A stretch of DNA of 6,813 nt, taken from Candidatus Bathyarchaeota archaeon. Its GTDB lineage: Archaea; Thermoproteota; Bathyarchaeia; TCS64. The DNA lies in assembly GCA_020697635.1 (NCBI GenBank), contig JAEHCT010000068.1:1-6813 (forward strand), in the 5' to 3' direction. Made by a program: the position numbers and the translations under genes. The notes beneath the pieces were generated by a model. It was not told the origin of the DNA. It ran no database searches and worked only from the letters and a program-made list of their open reading frames with translations. Within the stretch, counting starts at the first letter, position 1. Each line of letters starts with the position of its first letter. Below are positions 1-6,346 of the stretch, one piece after another.

Positions 1-2
1 TC

Positions 3-32
3 GGCGTCAAGTACACGCTGACCACCAAGTAA
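3..32 (+). CDS. C-terminal tail of a plus-strand gene (partial)
   Basis: The third plus-strand frame reads GVKYTLTTK and then TAA at 30-32. Only nine codons are visible, so the product cannot be named. The alternating polar and hydrophobic residues would suit a terminal beta strand. A T-rich stretch follows at once, and the next gene converges from the other side, which fits a genuine gene end. The other plus frame that stops nearby (TGA at 19-21) cannot be excluded. Confidence 0.4.
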   Translation, partial: GVKYTLTTK

Positions 33-38
33 CTCTCC

Positions 39-56
39 CATTATTTTATCTATTTT
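39..56 (+). terminator. Oligo-T terminator in a convergent gap
   Basis: Just after the TAA at 30-32 the plus strand runs into several short T tracts (ATTATTTTATCTATTTT), with no hairpin. Archaeal RNA polymerase terminates at such tracts. The stretch overlaps the stop codon of the converging gene at 50-52, so it would end the left gene's transcript only slightly inside the neighbour. Confidence 0.4.
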
Positions 57-2080
57 AGTAGACTCAACATCTTGTCCCTGTTAGAAGTAGGCATGTCGCA
101 CACGAAATTACTGCAAACGTATGCGGTGCCTAGCCTTTCAAGGGGCCTCATTTCCTCGGCGTAGCTGGCCAGCTTGACTGTTTCTTCGGTTCGTATGAGC
201 ACGACCGTGTTAGGTAGATATCGCTTCCAGATGGCCTCATATAGGTCCGATACGTCCTCAGGGAGTTCTCCGGCGAGCACCACCTCATGGCTCGGGCCCA
301 ACGCAAAGTCTAGCCCGCATAGGAACATCGTGTAAGCGTGGGGGCTTCCCTTGACGTTGGCGGAGAAGGCGTCGACGAGCTTGCCTGCTTTTTCCTCGAG
401 CTCCACCCTTCCCGTCAGCCTCGAAAGCCTCAGCAGGTTCAGGAGCATCACCGAGTTCCCCGATGGCCTCGCCCTGTCGTAGAACTCCTTCCGCCTCGTC
501 GGTAGCGTCTCGTCTTCTCCCTTGAAATAGAATCCGCCTTCATCGTCCCAGAATCTTTTCAGGGACGCCGCGGCAAGCTCCAGCGCCTTCTCAAGGTACT
601 TCGGTTCGTAGCTGGTCAAGTATAGCTCCGTGAGCCCCCAGACGAGGAACGCGTAGTCGTCTAGGAAGCCGTCGATCGCAGCTTCGCCTTCCCGGTACCT
701 GTGAAGCAACTTCTCGCCGTCCCACATACAACCTAGGATGAACTCCGCCGCCCTAGCGGCTTCCGTCAACAGCTCCTTGGCTCCAAGAGCCCTCGACGCG
801 AATGCCAACGCCGCAATCATCAATCCGTTCCAGTCGACGAGAACCTTGTCGTCCAGCAGAGGCCTTACCTGTCTCTCCCTGAGTTCGAACAGTTTCGAGT
901 TAACCCTCTCTAAGGCTTCCCTGCTCTCGGGGGACGGTTCTCCTGCATACATGTGTAGGATGTTCTTTCCCGTAAGTCTCCTCGTCGCCTCGTCGTGGTA
1001 GTTGCCCTCCTCACTGATCCCGTATGTATCTGTGACGAGTTTGAGCTCGTCCTGGGTGAGATCCGCCTTCAGCTCGTCGACATCCCAGACGTAGAACTTG
1101 CCCTCTTCTCCTTCGCTGTCCGCGTCCTCCGCGGAGTAGAATCCGCCCTCACCCGAAGCCAGGTCCCTTAGCACGTAGGCCGCCACCTCGAGGGCAACGT
1201 CCATGTAGAGTGGGTTGCCCGTGGCCTGATATGCCTCAGAGTAGGCTAGGATGTGCAGCGCTTGGTCGTAGAGCATCTTCTCGAAGTGAGGCACCAACCA
1301 CCCCCTGTCTGTACTGTACCTGTGGAAGCCGTACCCTACCTGGTCGTAGATGCCTCCCAGCCTCATGTGGCGGAGGGTCTTCTCAACCATGGTTAGTGCG
1401 TCGCCGTCTCCGGTTCTCTTCCAGTACCTCAGTAGGAAGAGAAGGTTGTGCGGTGTGGGGAACTTGGGGGCGTCCCCGAAGCCGCCGTGCTCGGCGTCGA
1501 ACCTCGTAGACTGGATGTTGTACGCTGTCTCAAGAACCTGTTCATCCAGCGTCTCGGCTCTACTAATCGTCTCGACGTTCAGGCCGTGGACCACGTTGTC
1601 CGCTATCTCCTCTAGACGGTCACGCTGGTCTCTCCAATAGCCCTTTATCACGGGGACTAGTTCGAGCATCCCGACTGCGCCGAACCTGCTTGCCTTCGGG
1701 ATATAGGTGCCCGCGAAGAATGGCCGCCTGTCAGGCGTCATGATGATGGTGAGGGGCCATCCCCCTCCGCCGGTCATCATCTGGCTGACCGTCATGTAGA
1801 CTCCGTCTATGTCTGGGCGCTCCTCTCTGTCGACCTTTACGTTGATGAACGCCTCGTTCATGAGCTCCGCCACCGTCTCGTCCATGAAGCTCTCACGCTC
1901 CATTACGTGGCACCAGTGACAGGTGCTGTACCCTATACTCAGGAAGATGGGCCTATCGAGCTCCTCAGCCGCCTTGAACGCCTCATCTCCCCAAGGGTAC
2001 CAATCCACAGGGTTATGAGCGTGCTGAAGAAGGTACAGGCTCTTCTCAGCGATCAGCCTGTTAGTCTTTTCCTCGCTCAT
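50..2080 (-). CDS. YyaL/DUF255 thioredoxin-domain protein with (alpha/alpha)6 barrel
   Basis: This 676-residue protein has the standard length and architecture of the YyaL / spermatogenesis-associated protein 20 (SPATA20) family. An N-terminal thioredoxin-like domain (about residues 5-165) carries a redox CHWC at C54/C57, followed by [12 protein letters not shown], a family hallmark. The rest is an N-acylglucosamine 2-epimerase-like helical barrel with [15 protein letters not shown] and [13 protein letters not shown] near residues 240-272. The family's C-terminal cysteine pair is present as C656 and C661. No signal peptide or membrane segment is seen, so it is cytoplasmic. The biochemical role of this family is not settled; a thiol-linked sugar or protein-quality function is often guessed. 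The start is the ATG 21 bases after the nitroreductase stop, with only a weak GGATTGAG before it. It is probably the last gene of the peroxiredoxin operon. The family assignment is firm but the function is not known. Confidence 0.93.
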   Translation of the reverse strand: MSEEKTNRLIAEKSLYLLQHAHNPVDWYPWGDEAFKAAEELDRPIFLSIGYSTCHWCHVMERESFMDETVAELMNEAFINVKVDREERPDIDGVYMTVSQMMTGGGGWPLTIIMTPDRRPFFAGTYIPKASRFGAVGMLELVPVIKGYWRDQRDRLEEIADNVVHGLNVETISRAETLDEQVLETAYNIQSTRFDAEHGGFGDAPKFPTPHNLLFLLRYWKRTGDGDALTMVEKTLRHMRLGGIYDQVGYGFHRYSTDRGWLVPHFEKMLYDQALHILAYSEAYQATGNPLYMDVALEVAAYVLRDLASGEGGFYSAEDADSEGEEGKFYVWDVDELKADLTQDELKLVTDTYGISEEGNYHDEATRRLTGKNILHMYAGEPSPESREALERVNSKLFELRERQVRPLLDDKVLVDWNGLMIAALAFASRALGAKELLTEAARAAEFILGCMWDGEKLLHRYREGEAAIDGFLDDYAFLVWGLTELYLTSYEPKYLEKALELAAASLKRFWDDEGGFYFKGEDETLPTRRKEFYDRARPSGNSVMLLNLLRLSRLTGRVELEEKAGKLVDAFSANVKGSPHAYTMFLCGLDFALGPSHEVVLAGELPEDVSDLYEAIWKRYLPNTVVLIRTEETVKLASYAEEMRPLERLGTAYVCSNFVCDMPTSNRDKMLSLLK

Positions 2081-2101
2081 CTCAATCCAGGGTCCCTCTG
2101 T

Positions 2102-2662
2102 TTACTCTCCCGTGTACCTGTTGTGGAAAGAGTATTTCTCTAGCTGGAGGCGCTCGGGCCTCTCCTTCTCGGTATGGGCTTGGTCTTCGCTCAGGTATGG
2201 GTGAACCCTGTCAGATTTCTTGCCAACGTTCACCAGCGTGATGACCTGGTAGCCGTCGGGTATCCCGAGCATATCCTTCACTTTGCTTGGGCTGAACCCT
2301 GCTATGGGGTGGGCGACCAGCCCCAGCTCCGTGGCCCTCAGTATGAGGTTCGCCGTCGCCATACCCACGTCGAAGTGGTGATACATCCTGTCCCTTATCC
2401 GGCAGTCGTCCTCGGGCCTGCTGAAGACGGCGACGATCATGGAAGCGAGCTCGACCCACTTGTTGCCTCTGCTCAATGCGCCCCATATCTCCTCTAGCCT
2501 CTCTCTGTCGTAGACGAAGACGAACCTCCACGGCTGGTTGTTGAAGCAGCTCGCCGACAGACCGGCGTGGGTGGCCAGGTCCTCGACCAGCTCCTTGGTT
2601 ATCTCGACGGGCTCGAGGCTCCTGTACGCGCGTCTCGCGTGGATGCCGTCGGTTATGTTCAA
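2102..2662 (-). CDS. Nitroreductase-family FMN oxidoreductase
   Basis: This 186-residue protein is a compact member of the FMN-dependent nitroreductase family, which uses NAD(P)H to reduce nitro compounds, quinones or flavins. Visible motifs are the N-terminal FMN-phosphate element ARRAYRS (residues 9-15), SCFNNQPWRFVFVY near 38-51, and GLVAHPIAGF near 113-122. Members usually act as homodimers with FMN at the subunit interface. The natural substrate cannot be read from the sequence. The start is a TTG 8 bases after the peroxiredoxin stop, with a weak GGGA overlapping that stop. This start gives the usual few residues before the conserved Arg-Arg pair, and there is no better ATG. Its position between the peroxiredoxin and the YyaL gene suggests co-transcription and a role in redox or stress metabolism. 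The family call is safe; substrate and coenzyme are unknown. Confidence 0.9.
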   Translation of the reverse strand: MNITDGIHARRAYRSLEPVEITKELVEDLATHAGLSASCFNNQPWRFVFVYDRERLEEIWGALSRGNKWVELASMIVAVFSRPEDDCRIRDRMYHHFDVGMATANLILRATELGLVAHPIAGFSPSKVKDMLGIPDGYQVITLVNVGKKSDRVHPYLSEDQAHTEKERPERLQLEKYSFHNRYTGE

Positions 2663-2670
2663 CGCTTTCC

Positions 2671-3144
2671 CTAGCCTTGGAGCTCTACCAGTTTCTCCAT
2701 GACTGTGTCGGCGTGGCCAGCCACCTTCACCTTGGGCCAGATGTACGCTATCTTTGCCTCGGGGCCTATCAGGAAGGTGCTGCGGACCACCCCCATGTAC
2801 TCTCTGCCGTACATCTTCTTCTTCTGCCAGACGCCGTAGCCCGTCAATATCTTTTTCTCTGTGTCGCTAAGCAGCGTGATGCCTAGGTCATGTTTCTCGA
2901 TGAACTTGGTGTGGCTCTCCGGGCTGTCGGGGCTGACGCCGATGACTACGGCGTCCCTGACGTTGAAGTCGTCCTCGGCTGCCGTGAACTCGAGGGCCTC
3001 CATGGTGCATCCCTTTGTGTTGTCCTTGGGGTAGAAGTAGAGCACCACCCATTTCCCTCGGTGATCCTTGAGGCAGACCTGCCCCTTCTCGGCGTCGGGT
3101 AGACAGAACTCGGGGGCCTTATCCCCTATCTTTAACTCGTTCAC
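2671..3144 (-). CDS. bcp: Thioredoxin-dependent peroxiredoxin, Bcp/PrxQ type
   Basis: This 157-residue protein has the usual length of a Bcp/PrxQ peroxiredoxin, which reduces hydrogen peroxide and organic hydroperoxides through a reactive cysteine. The active-site PxxxTxxC motif is intact (P39, T43, C46), as is the distant arginine in VRSTFLI (R121). The resolving cysteine that many PrxQ proteins carry five residues after the peroxidatic one is absent: residue 51 is Leu. Other cysteines are C14 and C24, so this is either a 1-Cys enzyme or it resolves differently. The start is GTG. An in-frame TGA lies three codons upstream, and GGTGAG at 3150-3155 sits five bases before the GTG, a good archaeal SD. 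A strong TATA box lies at 3184-3192. It is the first gene of a likely operon with the nitroreductase and YyaL genes. Confidence 0.93.
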   Translation of the reverse strand: MNELKIGDKAPEFCLPDAEKGQVCLKDHRGKWVVLYFYPKDNTKGCTMEALEFTAAEDDFNVRDAVVIGVSPDSPESHTKFIEKHDLGITLLSDTEKKILTGYGVWQKKKMYGREYMGVVRSTFLIGPEAKIAYIWPKVKVAGHADTVMEKLVELQG

Positions 3145-3149
3145 TTTGA

Positions 3150-3155
3150 CTCACC
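3150..3155 (-). promoter_or_regulatory. Shine-Dalgarno site deciding the peroxiredoxin GTG start
   Basis: On the minus strand GGTGAG lies five bases before the GTG start at 3144. GGTGA is the core archaeal 16S rRNA complement. Together with the in-frame stop just upstream, it supports the GTG as the true start. Confidence 0.6.
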
Positions 3156-3183
3156 AGAAACTGGTTGTGGAAGTCGTGCGGCG

Positions 3184-3192
3184 TTATTTAAA
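3184..3192 (-). promoter_or_regulatory. Archaeal TATA box for the peroxiredoxin operon
   Basis: On the minus strand TTTAAATAA begins three bases after the TGA stop of the disulfide reductase gene. It is a near-ideal archaeal TATA box in otherwise GC-rich sequence. Initiation about 25 bases downstream would fall near 3162-3163 and leave a leader of roughly 18 bases containing the GGTGAG site. This suggests the operon has its own start despite the short 50-base gap. The start site is inferred, not seen. Confidence 0.65.
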
Positions 3193-3194
3193 CC

Positions 3195-4577
3195 TCAGTG
3201 GTGGTGGCCGGGGGCCCTGAGGTTGTAGATGGCTCTCTGCACGACCTCGGGGAGCGCGGGGTGGATGTGCATGGACTCCGTTATGGGCCACACCGAGCCG
3301 TCGCCCGCGTTCATCACGTTGATGATCTCCTGTATGAGGATTGGCGCGTAGGGGCCTACGATGTGGGCTCCCAGTATCTTGTAGCTCTCGTCTTCGAGGA
3401 TGATCTTAACGTACCCGTCTTCCTCGTCCATGGCGGCGCCCTTGGCGGTGTCGATGTAGTTGTATTCTCCGACCAGGTGGTCTAGGCCTCTAGCCGCTGC
3501 CTCCCTCTCCGTGATGCCTACGGACGCCACCTGGGGCCACGTGAACACAGCGTAGGGCACCTTGTCATAGTCCAGGGGGTGTACGTGTCCCTCAGTGAAG
3601 CCGTGCCACACCAGCTCGGCCTCCTTGTTGGCGACGTGCTTGTACATGGCCTTCCCTATGCCGTCGCCGAACGCGTATATCCCTGGCCTCGTCGTCAGGT
3701 AGTTCTCGTCTACTTTGATGTAGCCCCTGTCGTCTACCTCGACGCCGGTGTTCTCCGGTTTAAGCGTGTCCGCGTTGCTGGCTCTCCCTGCGGCTATGAA
3801 GAGCTTCTCTGCCCTGTAGCTCTTGGTGTCGCCGTCGCCGTCCACCGCCGTCACTTCCACCTGGTCGCCAACTCCCCCGGCCTCTGTCACCTCCACCCCG
3901 ACCTCGACGTGCATCCTCTCTCTGAGGCTTGTGAGGAGTATCTCGGAGACCTCTGGCTCTCCCTGCTTGATGAGTCTGGGGCTCCTGCTGAGCACCGTGA
4001 CTTCTGTCCCCATGGCGTTGAAGAAGTGGGCCATCTCGCACGCGATGAGCCCCCCGCCCACGATGATCATGCTCGTAGGCCTGCGGTTCATGTCCCAGAC
4101 CTCCCTGCTGGTGATGTACTCCACCTCGTCGAGGCCCTCGATGGCCGGTATCCGGGGTCTGCTCCCTGATACGAGGAAGATCTTCTCCGCGGTGATATGC
4201 TTGTCCCCGACCCTCAATGTATAGTCGCTGACGAACTCGCCTCTGACCGGGTAGTAGGTCAGGCCTTCGACCTTGGGTATGTTCTCCTCCATGGGCCTCC
4301 TGTCGTGCTCCACGAACTCCCGTGTGCGCCTCATTATGTGCTTGAAGTCGACTCTCTCTATCTTGGCGTGTATTCCGAGGCGCTCGGCGTGCTTTATCTG
4401 GTTGACGAGGTCGGCCGGGTATATGACCATCTTGCTGGGGATGCAGCCCCTGTTGAGGCATGTGCCGCCCAGCTTGTCCATCTCGACGAGGGCGACCTTC
4501 ATGCCGCGGTTCACGGCGGCGTCGGCTATCATCATGCCGCTTCCGCTGCCCACCACGATGGCGTCGTACTTCTCCAT
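3195..4577 (-). CDS. FAD-dependent pyridine nucleotide-disulfide oxidoreductase (Lpd / mycothione reductase-like)
   Basis: This full-length 460-residue class I flavoprotein disulfide reductase moves electrons from NAD(P)H through FAD to a substrate disulfide. Seen in order: the FAD-binding VGSGSG (residues 9-14), the redox-active GGTCLNRGCIPSK with C40 and C45, the coenzyme-binding GGGLIACE near 173-180, the second FAD contact IYAFGDGIG, and the C-terminal catalytic HPALPE (H439, E444). The dimerisation domain is complete. The second coenzyme strand ends VTVLSRSPR rather than in an acidic residue, which favours NADPH over NADH. GSGSG, CIPSKM followed by a YPAD segment, and AERLGI recall mycothione reductase and MerA more than a true E3. 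No lipoate-dependent dehydrogenase genes are in the window. The protein ends in a natural His triplet. The ATG has no SD but has a TATA-like element about 25 bases before it, which suggests leaderless translation. The superfamily is certain; the substrate is not. Confidence 0.9.
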   Translation of the reverse strand: MEKYDAIVVGSGSGMMIADAAVNRGMKVALVEMDKLGGTCLNRGCIPSKMVIYPADLVNQIKHAERLGIHAKIERVDFKHIMRRTREFVEHDRRPMEENIPKVEGLTYYPVRGEFVSDYTLRVGDKHITAEKIFLVSGSRPRIPAIEGLDEVEYITSREVWDMNRRPTSMIIVGGGLIACEMAHFFNAMGTEVTVLSRSPRLIKQGEPEVSEILLTSLRERMHVEVGVEVTEAGGVGDQVEVTAVDGDGDTKSYRAEKLFIAAGRASNADTLKPENTGVEVDDRGYIKVDENYLTTRPGIYAFGDGIGKAMYKHVANKEAELVWHGFTEGHVHPLDYDKVPYAVFTWPQVASVGITEREAAARGLDHLVGEYNYIDTAKGAAMDEEDGYVKIILEDESYKILGAHIVGPYAPILIQEIINVMNAGDGSVWPITESMHIHPALPEVVQRAIYNLRAPGHHH

Positions 4578-4597
4578 GGGTTGATGAATGAATGGGG

Positions 4598-4606
4598 AAA
4601 TAAAAA
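4598..4606 (-). promoter_or_regulatory. TATA-like box for the disulfide reductase gene (leaderless start)
   Basis: On the minus strand TTTTTATTT is centred about 25 bases before the ATG at 4577, the usual distance between an archaeal TATA box and the transcription start. No SD-like sequence lies between them. The arrangement predicts a leaderless mRNA starting at or next to the ATG. The same T tract, 8 bases past the PyrI-PyrE stop, could also terminate that upstream gene. Confidence 0.5.
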
Positions 4607-4613
4607 CTGGGGG

Positions 4614-5840
4614 CTAGTCCAGCTTCACGGTGCCGTACCGCCGGTAGTAGTCCAGCCAGAGGCCGCGCATCTCTTCGCTCAGGCTGTCCTTGATGAAGCC
4701 GTAGATGGTCTCTATGTTCTGTATGCTGTGGACCTTGAGCCCCAGCTCCTGCTCCATGTACTGGACGGCGCTTGTTTCCTCGACGTTGTCCTTGTCGCCG
4801 AGCCGCTCCTGCCTGTCGACGGCTATGACTAGGCCGACGACGCCGTGGTCCCCGAGCATTCTGAGCTTCTCGATGGTCTCCACCTTGGTGATGCCCGTGG
4901 TGATGGTGTCGTCGACGACGAGGAGCCTTTGGCCGGGCTTGAAGTAGCCGGCCCCCACGAGGACCTGGTCGCTGGTGAGGTCGCCGTAGTCCTTGGCCTC
5001 CTTCCTGTCGTACATGTACCTCTTGTCCATGCCGTAGAGCTCGTTGAGGCCCTCGCATGTGAGGGCGGCGAGGCTTATGCCCTTGTAGCTGGGACCGAAC
5101 ACGTAGTCGAAGTCGGGTATCTCGCCCTCCTCTAAGAGGAGCGCTATGTAGCTGGCGAACGCCCACTTGAGCTTGCCCAGGCTCTCGCCGTCGGTGAGGG
5201 CGCCCAGGTTAACGAAGTAGGGGCTCGGGCGGCCGCTCTTTAGCATGAAGGGCCGGTCGAGGCTCGGGGAGAACCTGAGGGCGCCGCCCTTGATGAGGAC
5301 GTCCATGAACACACTCTCTATCTTGCCCCTGGAGACGAGGCCGCGGCGCTCGATCCTGAAGCTCTCGCTCTGGATGCTGTCCCTTATGGTACCGTAGTAG
5401 GTGATACTCCCGCAGTAGGTGCAGTGGAGCTTGGTCTCCTCGAGCTGCTCTCCCTTCTCTACGCGGAACCTGGTGTTGGGCGCCATGTACCTGGCGTTGG
5501 TGGGGCACAGCGTGTTGGGGCAGTTGAAGGTGCCCCCGAGGGTCTCCGGGATGGAAACTCTGCGCTTCTCCTTGACCTGCCAGTTGTTGATTATGTTGAG
5601 GGTGGCGTCCGGCGCCACGAAGGCGATGACGTCTATCTCGCTGCTGGTGAGATATGTGCCTTCTATCTTTATGAGGTCCTTGCTGCCCATGCTGCCGCTC
5701 ACGACGTTCTGGGCGATGAGGGCTCTGGCGTCGGCGGGTAGCTTGAGGAGGCTCAGCACCTGGAACGCCCTCCCGGCGGGGATGTGGTCGATTACTATGC
5801 CGTTCTCTATCTTGCTTACCAGTAGCTGCTTGTTCGACAA
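4614..5840 (-). CDS. PyrI-PyrE fusion: ATCase regulatory chain joined to orotate phosphoribosyltransferase
   Basis: A single 408-residue open frame encodes two pyrimidine-pathway proteins. Residues 1 to about 152 are a complete PyrI, the allosteric chain of aspartate carbamoyltransferase. It has GIVIDHIPAGRAF (D18, H19), DLIKIE (K58), and equivalents of the E. coli CTP contacts at N82, I84, W87, V89 and K92. The zinc site is C107, C112, C140 and C143, with CxxxxC and CxxC spacing. After a short linker, residues from about 172 to 408 are PyrE, which makes OMP from orotate and PRPP. It has LKSGRPSPYFVNLG (200-213), FGPSYKGISLA (248-258), the flexible loop RKEAKDYGD (279-287) and the PRPP motif VVDDTITTG (308-316). 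The usual loop histidine (DHG) is Tyr here (Y285). The start is TTG: an in-frame TAA lies five codons upstream and AGGGGT sits six bases before the TTG. No frameshift is needed to join the domains. PyrB is not in the window. Confidence 0.93.
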   Translation of the reverse strand: MSNKQLLVSKIENGIVIDHIPAGRAFQVLSLLKLPADARALIAQNVVSGSMGSKDLIKIEGTYLTSSEIDVIAFVAPDATLNIINNWQVKEKRRVSIPETLGGTFNCPNTLCPTNARYMAPNTRFRVEKGEQLEETKLHCTYCGSITYYGTIRDSIQSESFRIERRGLVSRGKIESVFMDVLIKGGALRFSPSLDRPFMLKSGRPSPYFVNLGALTDGESLGKLKWAFASYIALLLEEGEIPDFDYVFGPSYKGISLAALTCEGLNELYGMDKRYMYDRKEAKDYGDLTSDQVLVGAGYFKPGQRLLVVDDTITTGITKVETIEKLRMLGDHGVVGLVIAVDRQERLGDKDNVEETSAVQYMEQELGLKVHSIQNIETIYGFIKDSLSEEMRGLWLDYYRRYGTVKLD

Positions 5841-5846
5841 ATGATT

Positions 5847-5852
5847 ACCCCT
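5847..5852 (-). promoter_or_regulatory. Shine-Dalgarno site deciding the pyrI-pyrE TTG start
   Basis: AGGGGT on the minus strand lies six bases before the TTG at 5840, inside AGGGGTAATCA, which resembles the archaeal GAGGTGATC consensus. With the in-frame TAA upstream it leaves TTG as the only sensible start. I see no convincing TATA box in the 68-base gap. GTTTTTCA at about 5874-5881 is the best, weak, candidate. Confidence 0.5.
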
Positions 5853-5888
5853 TTAATGGTCTTTGGGGCGCTGAAAAACGTTGCTGAT

Positions 5889-5900
5889 GAAAAAAGGGGG
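5889..5900 (-). terminator. Oligo-T terminator after the unknown gene
   Basis: On the minus strand CCCCCTTTTTTC begins nine bases past the TAA at 5909-5911. Six T's after a C run and no hairpin fit an archaeal intrinsic terminator. It would separate the unknown gene from pyrI-pyrE. Confidence 0.5.
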
Positions 5901-5908
5901 TTGGGTGT

Positions 5909-6346
5909 TTATGGGTCTGGGTGAACCTGTGAACAATGTTCTATGTCTACCAGCTTGTAGCAGATACCTAGCTCAGCTGCACGGTCCAATAACATCTGTT
6001 TACCTATTTCGTAGTTATCGTAGTACTGGCTTGTTTTGAAGCTGGTGTATGCTCCTGTGCACTCGGTGAAGGGCCCGAGCTCTTCCTCCACGTGGAATGT
6101 CACCGGGTGTAACTTGTCGTACTCTATTCTGAGTACTATCGCAGTCACTCCGTCCTGGACGTACTGGAGCCACTCCAGTCCTCCTCCGCGTAAGGCGTAG
6201 CACGCATAGTAAGTGTCCTCGGCGGTGTACCCGTATATGATGAAGCCTTTGGTCTCGTTGAGGTCCTTGTACGCGGATACTATGGCGTATCCGACTTTGT
6301 CGTCTATTACCGTGCTTTCGTACCAGAGTTCGTCGTCGGGGGCCAT
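5909..6346 (-). CDS. Unrecognised acidic, tyrosine-rich protein, probably truncated at its N-terminus
   Basis: I do not recognise this protein. From the ATG at 6346 it has 145 residues, is acidic, unusually rich in tyrosine, and has four cysteines, in YAC, TEC, GIC and HCS. It lacks a signal peptide and any hydrophobic segment long enough for a membrane helix. Patterned strands such as YAIVSAY, GFIIYGYT and AIVLRIEY suggest a mostly beta fold with a helical end (QMLLDRAAELG). The frame stays open upstream to an ATG at 6580, but that part lies antisense to a clear glycosyltransferase fragment and is probably not coding. The ATG at 6346 itself lies within the antisense of the glycosyltransferase's HDP motif, so it may be accidental and the original protein longer. 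An oligo-T terminator follows the stop. Existence as coding sequence is likely; the start is doubtful. Confidence 0.55.
   Translation of the reverse strand: MAPDDELWYESTVIDDKVGYAIVSAYKDLNETKGFIIYGYTAEDTYYACYALRGGGLEWLQYVQDGVTAIVLRIEYDKLHPVTFHVEEELGPFTECTGAYTSFKTSQYYDNYEIGKQMLLDRAAELGICYKLVDIEHCSQVHPDP

Noticed and set aside
3195..3206. Three histidines at the end of the disulfide reductase, resembling a tag or metal site
   Set aside because: Three residues are too few for an engineered tag, and a natural C-terminal His run is the simpler reading; there is no other sign of vector sequence.
3579..4169. 196-codon plus-strand frame antisense to the disulfide reductase gene
   Set aside because: Mirror of a strongly coding GC-rich gene; no recognisable motifs, and the opposite frame carries all conserved residues.
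4197..4832. 211-codon plus-strand frame over the end of pyrI-pyrE and the start of the disulfide reductase gene
   Set aside because: Antisense shadow spanning two genes and their promoter gap; no family resemblance.
3760..5166. 468-codon open frame on the minus strand running across both pyrI-pyrE and the disulfide reductase gene
   Set aside because: It is an out-of-frame reading of two clearly real genes; its product is low-complexity Arg/Gly/His-rich, as expected from a shifted frame in GC-rich coding DNA.
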